From contig NZ_MVIJ01000039.1 in the NCBI RefSeq assembly GCF_002086735.1, positions 1-53,954 of the forward strand: 53,954 nt of DNA, written 5' to 3'. The position numbers and the translations under genes were made by a program. Each line of letters begins with the position of its first letter. Position 1 is the first letter of the stretch. The notes beneath the pieces are model-generated. The model saw only the letters and a program-made list of their open reading frames with translations, was not told the origin of the DNA and did not search any database. This DNA comes from Mycobacterium scrofulaceum (GTDB lineage Bacteria > Actinomycetota > Actinomycetes > Mycobacteriales > Mycobacteriaceae). Shown here one piece after another: positions 9,354-18,022 of the stretch.

Positions 9354-10417
9354 CAGTTCTTTCCTTCCATGACCGCGACCAGGTTCTGTTGCAACGCGGG
9401 CCCGCTGGTGGCATGCGCGAGCACCCGCTCGGCCGACCCACTCCAGATGTGTTGCGCCGCAAACCCGATGCGCTCGAGGCCGGCGACGAACATCGGGTTG
9501 GCGGCCAGCGCGCCGCCGGACGGATTGACTTTGGTCGGCCCAGGTATCCGGATCGCTTCCTCGATGATCAGATGCTGATGGGTGAAGGGCGCGCAGATCT
9601 CGGCCACGTCGAGGTTGTGGGTGCTGCCCCCGGTGGCCGCGTGGGCCGCCGCCTTGGTCGACACGGATTCGATGAGGTCACGCGCGCCCAGCGACGGGGT
9701 TTCGATGCGGTGCTCGATCCCGGTGATCCAGGCGGGGTTTTCGCGCAGCTCGCGCGCCCGGTCGTCGGCCGCGAGCACGATGGCGGCCGCGCCGTCGGTG
9801 ATGGGCGCGATGTCGTGACGCCGCAGCGGCTCGGCGAAGAACGGCCTTTCGAGCAACTCCGCGACGCTGATCGACGGCTCCACGGAATCCACCCGGCGGG
9901 CATTGGCGAAGGAGTCGAACGCGACCCGCGCCATCTGCTCTTCGGTCCACTTGCCGGTGTCGAGCCCGATGCGGGCCTGCAGCCCGGCCATCGAGACCGA
10001 ATCCGGCCACAGCGGCGCGACGGTGTAGGGGTCGGTCTGCCGCGACAGGATCTGACGCAGGATCCCGGCCGAGGACTTGCCGAAGCCGTACACCAGCGCG
10101 GTGTCGACCTCGCCGGTCAGCAGCTTGATGTAGGCCTCGTAGAGGGCCCATGCCGCGTCCATCTCGACGTGCGATTCGTTGATCGGCGGGACGGCGCCGA
10201 TCGAGTCTATCGCCGAGATGAACGAGAAGGCCCGTCCGGCAAGGTAATCGGATGACCCCGAGCACCAGAAGCCGATGTCGGCCTTGGTGATGCCGAGATC
10301 CTCGTAGAGCTCGGCGAAGCAGGGCATCAACATCTCGACGCCGTTGGTGGTGCCGTCGGTGCGGCGTACGTGTGGGGCGTGGGCGAAGCCGACGACCGCA
10401 ACGTTGCGAGCGCTCAT
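9353..10417 (-). CDS. ltp4: Thiolase-like lipid-transfer protein Ltp4
   Basis: 354 residues from the ATG at 10417 (MSARNVAVVGFAHAPHV); a longer open frame upstream overlaps the DUF35 gene and is not credible. Thiolase-like landmarks are GFWCSGSSDYLAGRAFSF near residue 55, ITDGAAAIVLAADD, and NPSGGALAANP at the end. The cysteine in FWCSGS is at about the place of the thiolase nucleophile, but assignment needs alignment. It sits 16 bases after the DUF35 gene and just before ltp3, so the three probably form a complex for sterol side-chain cleavage. The ribosome site is weak. Confidence 0.87.
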
Positions 10418-10433
10418 GTGGTAAGTAAGCCCT

Positions 10434-11429
10434 TTACAGGTGGTGCTTGTAGGTGTCGTAGTCGGCGTCGGGTTCCCCCGTCGGCCGGAAGTACTCGATG
10501 TTGTCGATGCCAAAGCCCCACTCCTCGCGGGGTTTCCACACCGCCTCCACGCGCATCCCCATCCGCACGTCGTGGGCGTCGATGTCGGCGACCAGGTGCA
10601 GGAAGGGGATGTCGGCCCCGTCGAGCAGCACGTAGGCCGCCACATAGGGCGGCTTGATGCGCTGGCCCTGGAACGGGATGTTGATGATCGCGAACGTCGT
10701 GACCGTGCCCTTGTCGGGCAGCTCGACGAACTCGGTGGTGGGCTGGCCGGTGGCCGGGTCCGCGCCGTGCGGCGGGAAGTAGACCTTGCCATTCTTGCCG
10801 GTGCGCGCCCCCAGCAGTTTGCCCTGTGCGATGGCGCGCAGGTAAGCGCTCTCCTCGTGGGATGCGGTGTGCTGGATCGTCAGCGAGATCGGCGTGACGA
10901 CCATGGTCACCGGATCCTGTTCTCCGGCCGCCTGTTCGGACACGGGTTCGGCGTCCTCGCCGAGCTCGAAGTAGGCGATGTCGGTGATCGCGCCGACCGG
11001 CTCGTCGGCCCAGTGCACGTGCACCCGGGCGCCGCTCTTGATGGCACTCGGTTCGCCGGCGTCTACGGCGTGCATCAGCGTGGTGTCCGCACCGTCGAGC
11101 TTGATCAGCGCCCAGGCGAACGGGCGGTCCAGCGGTTGGCCCTCCAGCGGCTCGGGCTGCCACGTCCACGAGACGACGGTGCCGACGCTGGAGACCGGCA
11201 CCATCTCGCCCAGCGGCTCGTAGGTGACCGGGTCGTATTCCGCCGGCGGTACGTGCACGCGGCCATCCGATCCGCGCACACCCAGGATGTGGCGCGCACG
11301 CAATGCGGTGAAGAACTTGCTTAGCGTGGGGCCGACCGAACGGGTGTAGTCGAAAGACAACGTCAGTGGCGCGGAGAGCGGTGGCTCAGGGTGATCCGTC
11401 AAGGTCGGGCTGCTCGAGCTGGCTGTCAC
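10434..11429 (-). CDS. Double DUF35/OB-fold partner protein (Rv3521-like)
   Basis: 331 residues from the GTG at 11429 (MTASSSSPTL). An ATG at 11468 is also in frame, but that start would put the KstR box inside the coding region, so GTG is preferred. The protein contains two copies of a DUF35/OB-fold module: one with TVVSWTWQPEP and FAWALIKLDGADTTLMH, a second with TVTTFAIINIPF and YVAAYVLLDGADIPFLH. DUF35 proteins bind and position the CoA substrate for Ltp2-type aldolases, so this is the likely partner of Ltp3/Ltp4 next door. Having two modules in one chain would allow it to serve both thiolases. Confidence 0.87.
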   Translation of the reverse strand: MTASSSSPTLTDHPEPPLSAPLTLSFDYTRSVGPTLSKFFTALRARHILGVRGSDGRVHVPPAEYDPVTYEPLGEMVPVSSVGTVVSWTWQPEPLEGQPLDRPFAWALIKLDGADTTLMHAVDAGEPSAIKSGARVHVHWADEPVGAITDIAYFELGEDAEPVSEQAAGEQDPVTMVVTPISLTIQHTASHEESAYLRAIAQGKLLGARTGKNGKVYFPPHGADPATGQPTTEFVELPDKGTVTTFAIINIPFQGQRIKPPYVAAYVLLDGADIPFLHLVADIDAHDVRMGMRVEAVWKPREEWGFGIDNIEYFRPTGEPDADYDTYKHHL

Positions 11430-11438
11430 GCCATCGAG

Positions 11439-11452
11439 TAGAACAGGTTCTA
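11439..11452. promoter_or_regulatory. KstR operator between Rv3521-like and LLM genes
   Basis: TAGAACAGGTTCTA is a full dyad match to the KstR consensus. On the minus strand it ends nine bases before the GTG of the DUF35 gene; on the plus strand it is 42 bases before the LLM oxidoreductase ATG. It can therefore repress both directions. Confidence 0.9.
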
Positions 11453-11494
11453 AGAACGGTTTCAACATCGGGTCGGCCGGAAGGGTCAGTGACT

Positions 11495-12535
11495 ATGAAG
11501 CTGGGGTTGCAACTCGGGTATTGGGGCGCTCAGCCGCCGGAGAACCACGCGGAGCTCGTCGCCGCCGCCGAGGGAACCGGATTCGACGCCGTGTTCACCG
11601 CCGAGGCGTGGGGGTCGGACGCCTACACGCCGCTGGCCTGGCTGGGATCGTCGACGCACCGGCTGCGGCTGGGCACCTCTGTGATCCAGCTGTCCGCGCG
11701 CACCCCGACGGCAACCGCGATGGCGGCGCTGACGCTCGACCACCTGTCGGGGGGTCGGCACATTCTCGGGCTCGGCGTCTCCGGTCCGCAGGTGGTCGAG
11801 GGCTGGTACGGCCGGCCGTTCCCCAAGCCGCTGGCCCGCACCCGTGAATACATCGACATCATGCGGCAGGTGTGGGCGCGGGAGAAGCCGGTCACCAGCG
11901 ACGGCCCGCACTATCCGCTGCCATTAAAGGAGGGGGCCGGGGGTCCGATCACGGGCCTGGGCAAGCCGCTCAAGCCCATCACCCACCCGCTGCGTCCCGA
12001 CATCCCGATCATGCTGGGCGCCGAGGGCCCGAAGAACGTGGCGCTGGCCGCCGAAATCTGCGACGGCTGGCTGCCCATCTTCTACACGCCGCGGATGGCG
12101 GATACCTACAACGAATGGCTCGACGAGGGATTCGCGCGGCCCGGCGCGCGGCGCAGCCGCGAGGACTTCGAGATCTGCGCGACCGCGAACATCGTCATCA
12201 CCGACGACCGCCCCGCCGCGTTCGCGGCGATGAAGCCCTACCTGGCCCTCTACATGGGCGGCATGGGCGCCGAGGACACCAATTTCCACGCCGACGTGTA
12301 CCGCCGGATGGGCTACGCCGAGGTGGTCGACGACGTGACCAAGCTGTTCCGCAGCAACCAGAAGGATAAGGCCGCGTCGATCATCCCGGACGAGGTCGTC
12401 GACGACGCCGCGATCGTCGGCGACATCAACTACGTCCGTGAGCAGGTCAAGGTATGGGAGGCGGCGGGCGTCACCATGATGGTGGTCAACGGGCGTAACG
12501 AGGCGCAGATCAGGGAGCTCGCCACGCTCATCTGA
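11495..12535 (+). CDS. LLM-class F420-dependent oxidoreductase (Rv3520c-like)
   Basis: 346 residues of luciferase-like TIM barrel. Typical elements are LGYWGAQPPENHAELVAAAE, VFTAEAWGSDAYTPLAWL, the TSVIQLSARTPTATAMAALT strand-helix, and ILGLGVSGPQVVEGWYG. Families with this pattern in mycobacteria usually bind coenzyme F420 rather than FMN. The ATG at 11495 has AAGGG (11481-11485) nine bases ahead and is preferred over an in-frame GTG at 11489. It reads away from a KstR box, so it should be induced with the sterol genes. The steroid or lipid substrate is unknown. Confidence 0.88.
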   Translation: MKLGLQLGYWGAQPPENHAELVAAAEGTGFDAVFTAEAWGSDAYTPLAWLGSSTHRLRLGTSVIQLSARTPTATAMAALTLDHLSGGRHILGLGVSGPQVVEGWYGRPFPKPLARTREYIDIMRQVWAREKPVTSDGPHYPLPLKEGAGGPITGLGKPLKPITHPLRPDIPIMLGAEGPKNVALAAEICDGWLPIFYTPRMADTYNEWLDEGFARPGARRSREDFEICATANIVITDDRPAAFAAMKPYLALYMGGMGAEDTNFHADVYRRMGYAEVVDDVTKLFRSNQKDKAASIIPDEVVDDAAIVGDINYVREQVKVWEAAGVTMMVVNGRNEAQIRELATLI

Positions 12536-12554
12536 CCCGGTATTGCCCTACGAA

Positions 12555-12568
12555 TAGAACACGTTCTA
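12555..12568. promoter_or_regulatory. KstR operator for the Rv3519-like/cyp142 operon
   Basis: TAGAACACGTTCTA, identical to the site at 2402. Its end starts TAGATT (12567-12572), followed by six bases and the ATG at 12579. This is ideal spacing for a leaderless transcript whose -10 is overlapped by the repressor. Confidence 0.92.
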
Positions 12569-12578
12569 GATTGACCCG

Positions 12579-13295
12579 ATGACAGCCTCGCAGCACACCA
12601 TCGCGGGCACGGTACTGACGATGCCCGTGAAGATCCGCAAGGCAAATCAGCACATGGCGATGTTCTCGGTCGACGCCGACGCCGCGCAGCAGATGATCGA
12701 CTACAGCGGTTTGCAGGTCTGCCGCTACCTGCCCGGGCGCGCCATGGTGGTGCTGATGCTGATGCACTACATCGACGGCGACCTCGGCCAGTATCACGAG
12801 TTCGGCACCAGCGTGATGGTCAACCCGCCCGGTTCGCGGGCCAGCGGACCGCGCGCCCTGCAGTCGGCCGGCGCCTTCATTCACCACCTTCCCGTCGACC
12901 AGGCGTTCACCCTGGAAGCCGGAACCAAGATCTGGGGCTACCCGAAGGTGATGGGCGACTTCACCGTTGCCGAAGGCCGCGAGTTCGGGTTCGAGCTCAG
13001 CATCGAGGGCCAACCCGTGATCGGCATGGAATTTCGCCGCGGCCTGCCGTTCCGGCTGACGCCGCGCCGGCAATCGCAACGCACCTACTCGCACCGCGAC
13101 GGAGTCACGCGCGAAACCGCCTTCGAACACACCCTGGACGGCGTGCGCACCCGGTTCGGCGGAGTGCGCATTCGACTCGGCGACCATCCGTACTCCAAAG
13201 AGCTTGCGTCGCTGGGCCTCCCAAAGCGTGCCCTGGTGTCCAGCAGTGTTGATCACGTGCAAATGTCGTTCGGTGATGCCCAGGAGATCTCATGA
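12579..13295 (+). CDS. Acetoacetate-decarboxylase-like protein (Rv3519-like)
   Basis: 238 residues. KIWGYPKVMGDF (about residues 118-129) resembles the GYPK region that holds the Schiff-base lysine of acetoacetate decarboxylase, and RRGLPF and the beta-cone pattern fit PF06314. If the lysine is active it could decarboxylate or perform aldol-type chemistry on a beta-keto steroid or acyl product. The ATG directly follows a KstR box with no ribosome site. It overlaps cyp142 by four bases, so the two are coupled. Confidence 0.82.
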   Translation: MTASQHTIAGTVLTMPVKIRKANQHMAMFSVDADAAQQMIDYSGLQVCRYLPGRAMVVLMLMHYIDGDLGQYHEFGTSVMVNPPGSRASGPRALQSAGAFIHHLPVDQAFTLEAGTKIWGYPKVMGDFTVAEGREFGFELSIEGQPVIGMEFRRGLPFRLTPRRQSQRTYSHRDGVTRETAFEHTLDGVRTRFGGVRIRLGDHPYSKELASLGLPKRALVSSSVDHVQMSFGDAQEIS

Positions 13296-14485
13296 CCATG
13301 ACGAAACCCGACGTCGACCTCACCGACGGGACTTTCTACGCCGGTGACTCTCGGCCCGTCTACAAGTGGATGCGCGAGAACGAGCCGGTCTTTCGGGACC
13401 GCAACGGATTAGCCGCCGCGTCGACCTATCAGGCGGTGATCGAGGCCGAACGCAACCCGGAGTTGTTCTCCAACGCCGGCGGCATCCGCCCCGACCAGCC
13501 GGGGGTCGAGATGATGATCGAGATGGACGATCCGCAACATCTGTTGCGGCGCAAGCTCGTCAACTCCGGCTTCACCCGCAAGCGCGTGAAAGACCTGGAA
13601 TCCAAGATCGTTTCGCTGTGCGACACGCTGATCGACGCGGTGTGCGAACGCGGCGAGTGCGACTTCGTCTGGGACCTGGCGGCGCCCCTGCCGATGGCCG
13701 TCATCGGTGACATGCTCGGCGTGCGCCCGGAGGAGCGCACCATGTTCCTCAAGTGGTCCGACGACCTGGTCGGGGCGCTGAGTAGCACCGCGGCCGAAGC
13801 GGACGTCCAGGTCACCATGGACGCCTTCGCGGCCTACAGCCAATACATGATGGGGATGATCGAGGCCCGCAAGTCCGAACCCACCGACGACCTGGTCAGC
13901 GTGCTGGTGCACGCGGAGGTCGAGGGCTCCCGGCTCGAGGACCACCAGATCGTCACCGAGGTCCTGCTGCTGTTGATCGGCGGCGACGAGACCACGCGCC
14001 ACACGCTGTCGGGCGGGACGCGGCAGTTGCTGCTGCATCCCGATCAGCACCGGCGCCTGGCGGCCGACCTGAGCCTGCTGCCCAACGCGATCGAAGAGAT
14101 GCTGCGCTGGACGGCGCCGGTGAAGAACATGGCGCGCACCATCACCGCCGACACCGACTTCCACGGCGCCCAGCTGCGCCAGGGCGAGAAGATGATCCTG
14201 CTGTTCGAGTCGGCGAACTTCGACGAGAAGGTCTTCGACGACCCGGAAAGCTTCGACATCGAGCGCTACCCGAACAACCACCTCGCCTTCGGGTTCGGAA
14301 CGCACTTCTGCCTCGGCAACCAGCTGGCCCGGCTGGAGCTGTCCATCATGCAGACGCGGCTGCTGCAACGCCTGCCGGACATGCGGCTGGCTTCGGACGC
14401 CGAGCTGCCGCTGCGGCCGGCCAACTTCGTGTCCGGGCTGGAGAAGATGCCGGTGGCGTTCACGCCGAGCGCGCCGCTGGGCTGA
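13292..14485 (+). CDS. cyp142: Cytochrome P450 CYP142, steroid C26/C27-hydroxylase
   Basis: 397 residues. The haem thiolate is Cys340 in FGFGTHFCLGNQ. The I-helix is LLIGGDETTRHT, with Glu where many P450s have Asp/Thr neighbours, and EEMLRWTAP supplies the ExxR motif. CYP142 oxidises the terminal methyl of cholest-4-en-3-one through alcohol and aldehyde to the acid, so CoA ligation can start; it can back up CYP125. The start (ATGA overlap with the ADC-like gene) is well set. The nearby ferredoxin FdxD may supply electrons. Confidence 0.95.
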   Translation: MTMTKPDVDLTDGTFYAGDSRPVYKWMRENEPVFRDRNGLAAASTYQAVIEAERNPELFSNAGGIRPDQPGVEMMIEMDDPQHLLRRKLVNSGFTRKRVKDLESKIVSLCDTLIDAVCERGECDFVWDLAAPLPMAVIGDMLGVRPEERTMFLKWSDDLVGALSSTAAEADVQVTMDAFAAYSQYMMGMIEARKSEPTDDLVSVLVHAEVEGSRLEDHQIVTEVLLLLIGGDETTRHTLSGGTRQLLLHPDQHRRLAADLSLLPNAIEEMLRWTAPVKNMARTITADTDFHGAQLRQGEKMILLFESANFDEKVFDDPESFDIERYPNNHLAFGFGTHFCLGNQLARLELSIMQTRLLQRLPDMRLASDAELPLRPANFVSGLEKMPVAFTPSAPLG

Positions 14486-14500
14486 CGGCGCGGCTCGTCA

Positions 14501-14558
14501 CCGAGCGTGCACCTGTTGCGAGAAAACGGCGCAAAACTCGCGACAGTTTCACGCTCGG
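14501..14558. repeat. Palindromic intergenic element, copy 1
   Basis: Two near-perfect 22-base arms face each other: 14501-14522 (CCGAGCGTGCACCTGTTGCGAG) against 14537-14558, with three mismatches and a 14-base A-rich loop. As RNA it would fold into a strong hairpin, and it lies directly after cyp142, so it may also end transcription. The same arm sequence recurs at 15430-15477. Confidence 0.85.
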
Positions 14559-15429
14559 CGACGCCATGCGTCGGCCAGCCGCGCCAGGACGCCGCCCTGC
14601 GTGTCTTCCGACGTGACCCGAATGGTCATCCAGCCCAGGTCCTGCAGCGCTTCGAAGCGAGCGATATCCCTGCGGAATTGCCTGCGATCCAGCCGATGGT
14701 GATCCCCTTCGTACTCGAGGGCGATTCTGACGTCTTCCCACCCCAAGTCGACTACCGCGACAAGCTCGCCATGTTCGCCGTAGACGGGGATCTGGGTCTG
14801 CGGCGGAGGGTATCCGGCCCCGATGACCGTTAGTCGCAGCCACGTTTCCCGGGGTGACTGCGCACCGGCATCGACGAGCTCGAGCGCGCGCCTGGCCCGC
14901 CGGATGTTCCGGTGGCCTTTGTGGCGTTCCGCAATCAATTCGGCATCGGCGACCTTCAGGCGGGTTGCCCGAGCCAGGGCATCGAGCGCAGCGACGGCCT
15001 TCCCGACCGGATTGCGACAGGCTAGGTCGAATGCCGTGCGCGCCGGGGTCGTCACCGACATTCCCTGGATCGTCGTGCATTCGTCGTCTTCGATGCGATC
15101 AGCCCAAGTGCGGACATCTGTTGGCGCGTGGCGATTCTGGTGGATGAGTCGGCGGGTGCCTGCCCGTCGACCCATTTGGCGCCGTGTAGCGCCGCGGCCG
15201 AACGGCCGGCGATGACCCCGCGTCGGCGTGACCACAACCACGCCGCCTCGGCACGCACCACGGCGGTGATCTCGGCATCGCGGGGCACGTAGACGTCGCG
15301 GTGGATCGCCACGAACCTGCCGGTGCGCAAGGCGTACGGCGTCACCAGCCCGGACGCGACGGCCTCGCTGCCAAGAAATGGCTTTCCCATCCCGCGGAGT
15401 ATGCCGAGGGGCACCGACGGGTCGCCCAT
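14549..15429 (-). pseudogene. Frameshifted AbiEi/DUF559-type (endonuclease-like) protein
   Basis: Two overlapping frames make one protein when joined. The 5' part (start 15429) reads FLGSEAVASGLVTPYALRTG and GVIAGRSAAALHGAKWVDG, an AbiEi-like winged-helix antitoxin N-terminus. The 3' part reads RTWADRIEDDE, TPARTAFDLACR and EDVRIALEYEGDHHRLDRRQ, the DUF559/Vsr-like nuclease core with a possible active site at EYEGDHH. Reading switches near 15148-15150, where one base after GCC-GA appears to be missing. The fused length would be about 293 residues, normal for this mycobacterial family. It is either a decayed gene or a sequencing error. No cognate toxin is adjacent. Confidence 0.78.
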
Positions 15430-15477
15430 CGTGAAGCCATTGCGAAAATCCGGTCGGAAATTCGCAACAGCTTCACG
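15430..15477. repeat. Palindromic intergenic element, copy 2
   Basis: Arms 15430-15446 and 15461-15477 are inverted copies with two mismatches around a 14-base loop. The arm TTCGCAACAGCTTCACG matches the copy-1 arm family (CGCGACAGTTTCACGCTCGG). The pair brackets the AbiEi-like pseudogene, and the left arm begins right at its start codon. Confidence 0.8.
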
Positions 15478-15495
15478 CTCGGCGCAAAGGAGGCG

Positions 15496-16347
15496 TTACT
15501 TGTTCTGGAAGTTGGGCTTGCGCTTCTCGGCGAACGCGCGCGGCCCTTCCTTGGCGTCCTCGGACAGGAACACCTTGATCCCGATCTGGGTGTCGATCTT
15601 GAAGGCCTCGTTCTCGTGCATGCCCTCGGTCTCGCGGATCGCCCGCAGGATCGCCTGCACGGCTAAAGGTCCGTTATTAGCGATCACCTCTGCGATCTCG
15701 AGCGCCTTGGACAGCGCCTGTCCGTCCGGCACCACATGCCCGACCAGGCCCATCTCCTTGGCCTCGGCGGCGGTGATGTGCCGGCCGGTCAGCAGCAGGT
15801 CGCAGGCGACCGTGTAGGGGATCTGCCGCACCAGGCGCACGGCCGACCCGCCCATCGGGTACAGGCTCCACTTCGCCTCCGAGATCCCGAACTTGGCGCT
15901 CTCGCCGGCGACGCGGATGTCGGTGCCCTGCAGGATTTCGGTGCCCCCGGCGATCGCGGGCCCTTCGACGGCCGCGATGAGGGGTTTGGTGAGCCTGCGG
16001 CCTTTGAGCAACGCGTCGATTCGCGACGGGTCGTAGCTGCCGTCCTTGAACGACTCACCCGGCGGCTTCTTGGTCGCCGCCTTGAGGTCCATGCCCGCGC
16101 AGAAGTAGCCACCGGCCCCGGTCAGGATGCAGCAGCGGATGTCGGGATCGTTGTCGACGCGGTCCCAGGCCTGCACCATGATTTCCATCATTTCGGTGCT
16201 CAGGGCGTTGCGGGCGTGCGGCCGGTTCAACGTGACGATCAGGGTGTGACCGCGCTGTTCGACGAGGGCGTCTTTTTCGGCGGGGCCCGCCTGTTCGTTT
16301 GCTGGAGCCTGAGCCACGGCTACCGCCTTTCCGTCGACGAGGGGCAT
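15496..16347 (-). CDS. echA19: Enoyl-CoA hydratase EchA19
   Basis: 283 residues from the ATG at 16347; a GTG at 16317 is an alternative. The crotonase fold is seen in VTLNRPHARNALS, the oxyanion-hole segment CAGMDLKA, and GPAIAGGTEILQGTDIRVA with ISEAKWSLYPMGGS. In M. tuberculosis EchA19 hydrates a steroid enoyl-CoA with a five-carbon side chain during cholesterol beta-oxidation. It is divergent from fadD19 across a shared KstR box. On this strand the box end yields TACATT (16366-16361), a possible -10, which would give an almost leaderless mRNA. Confidence 0.93.
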   Translation of the reverse strand: MPLVDGKAVAVAQAPANEQAGPAEKDALVEQRGHTLIVTLNRPHARNALSTEMMEIMVQAWDRVDNDPDIRCCILTGAGGYFCAGMDLKAATKKPPGESFKDGSYDPSRIDALLKGRRLTKPLIAAVEGPAIAGGTEILQGTDIRVAGESAKFGISEAKWSLYPMGGSAVRLVRQIPYTVACDLLLTGRHITAAEAKEMGLVGHVVPDGQALSKALEIAEVIANNGPLAVQAILRAIRETEGMHENEAFKIDTQIGIKVFLSEDAKEGPRAFAEKRKPNFQNK

Positions 16348-16362
16348 GAGCTTGTCAAGAAA

Positions 16363-16376
16363 TGTAACACGTTCTA
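16363..16376. promoter_or_regulatory. KstR operator shared by echA19 and fadD19
   Basis: TGTAACACGTTCTA matches TnnAACnnGTTnnA. On the plus strand TAATTT (16375-16380) overlaps its end and lies seven bases before GTG 16388. On the minus strand TACATT overlaps the other end. One bound repressor dimer would cover both putative -10 elements. Confidence 0.9.
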
Positions 16377-16381
16377 ATTTG

Positions 16382-18022
16382 GTGGCCGTGGCCCTGAATA
16401 TTGCCGATCTCGCAGAGCACGCCATCGACGCTGTGCCGGACCGTGTCGCCCTGATCTGCGGCGACGAGAAGCTCACCTACGCCCAACTGGAGGAGAAGGC
16501 CAACCGCCTGGCCCATTACCTGATCGACCAGGGGGTGAAGAAGGACGACAAGGTCGGGCTGTACTGCCGAAACCGCATCGAGATCGTCATCGCGATGCTC
16601 GGCATCGTGAAGGCGGGCGCCATCCTGGTCAACGTCAACTACCGCTACGTCGAGGGCGAGCTGCGCTACCTGTTCGACAACTCCGACATGGTCGCGCTGG
16701 TCCACGAGCGCCAGTACTCCGACCGGGTGGCCAACGTGTTGCCGGACACCCCCAACGTCAAGACGATCCTGGTCATCGAGGACGGTTCGGACAACGACTA
16801 CCAGCGCTACGGCGGGGTCGAGTTCTACTCGGCGATCGCGCAGGGCTCACCCGAACGCGACTTCGGCGACCGCAGCGAGGACGACATCTACCTGCTGTAT
16901 ACGGGTGGCACGACGGGCTTCCCCAAAGGCGTGATGTGGCGCCACGAGGACATCTACCGGGTGCTCTTCGGCGGAACCGATTTCGCGACAGGCCAATTCG
17001 TCGAGGACGAGTACGACCTGGCCAAGGCCGCCGCCGCCAACCCGCCGATGGTCCGCTACCCGATTCCGCCGATGATCCACGGCGCGACCCAGTCGGCCAC
17101 CTGGATGTCGATCTTCTCCGGCCAAACCACGGTGCTCGCACCGGAATTCAATGCCGAAGACGTGTGGCGCACCATCCACGAGCACAAGGTGAACCTGCTG
17201 TTCTTCACCGGGGACGCGATGGCGCGGCCGCTGCTCGACGCGCTCGACACGGACCACGACTACGACCTGTCGTCGCTGTTCCTGCTCGCCAGCACCGCGG
17301 CGCTGTTCTCGCCGAGCATCAAGGAAAGGCTCCTCGAGCTGCTGCCGAACCGGGTCATCACCGACTCGATCGGATCCTCGGAGACCGGATTCGGTGGCAC
17401 CAGCATCGTCGCGAAGGACGCGCCGCACGCGGGCGGCCCGCGCGTGACCATCGACCACCGCACCGTCGTGCTCGACGAAGAGGGCAACGAGGTCGAGCCC
17501 GGCTCCGGGGTGCGCGGCTTCATCGCCAAGAAGGGCAACATCCCGGTCGGTTATTACAAGGACGAGAAGAAGACCGCCGAGACGTTCAAGACCATCAACG
17601 GTGTCCGCTACGCGATCCCGGGCGACTGGGCGATCGTCGAGGAGGACGGCACCGTCACGATGCTGGGCCGCGGATCGGTGTCGATCAACAGCGGCGGGGA
17701 GAAGATCTACCCCGAGGAGGTCGAGGCGGCGCTCAAGGGCCACGCCGACGTCTTCGACGCTCTGGTGGTCGGTGTGCCCGACCCGCGTTACGGCCAGCAC
17801 GTGGCGGCCGTCGTGCAGCCGCGGCCGGGTTCCCGGCCGACGCTGGCCGAACTGGACCGCTTCGTGCGGTCCGAGATCGCGGGATACAAAGTGCCGCGCA
17901 GCCTTTGGCTGGTGGACGAGGTCAAGCGTTCGCCGGCGGGCAAGCCGGACTACCGGTGGGCCAAGGAGCAGACCGAGGCGCGGCCCGCCGACGACGTGCA
18001 CGCCGCTCACGCGACCGCTTGA
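16382..18022 (+). CDS. fadD19: Steroid-CoA ligase FadD19
   Basis: 546 residues from GTG 16382 (MAVALNIADL); GTG 16388 fits the leaderless spacing slightly better and would remove two residues. The AMP-binding P-loop LLYTGGTTGFPKGV (about residues 177-190), the SIGSSETGFGG region, YAIPGDWA and the C-terminal lysine in RSPAGKPDYRW mark a class I adenylate-forming enzyme. FadD19 activates 3-oxo-cholest-4-en-26-oic acid, the CYP125/CYP142 product, with CoA. The stop overlaps the TTG start of the next gene. Confidence 0.96.
   Translation: MAVALNIADLAEHAIDAVPDRVALICGDEKLTYAQLEEKANRLAHYLIDQGVKKDDKVGLYCRNRIEIVIAMLGIVKAGAILVNVNYRYVEGELRYLFDNSDMVALVHERQYSDRVANVLPDTPNVKTILVIEDGSDNDYQRYGGVEFYSAIAQGSPERDFGDRSEDDIYLLYTGGTTGFPKGVMWRHEDIYRVLFGGTDFATGQFVEDEYDLAKAAAANPPMVRYPIPPMIHGATQSATWMSIFSGQTTVLAPEFNAEDVWRTIHEHKVNLLFFTGDAMARPLLDALDTDHDYDLSSLFLLASTAALFSPSIKERLLELLPNRVITDSIGSSETGFGGTSIVAKDAPHAGGPRVTIDHRTVVLDEEGNEVEPGSGVRGFIAKKGNIPVGYYKDEKKTAETFKTINGVRYAIPGDWAIVEEDGTVTMLGRGSVSINSGGEKIYPEEVEAALKGHADVFDALVVGVPDPRYGQHVAAVVQPRPGSRPTLAELDRFVRSEIAGYKVPRSLWLVDEVKRSPAGKPDYRWAKEQTEARPADDVHAAHATA

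Noticed and set aside
16936..18019. Open frame on the plus strand upstream of the kinase-like gene
   Set aside because: It is a GC-rich shadow inside fadD19; only the part from TTG 18019 resembles a protein family.
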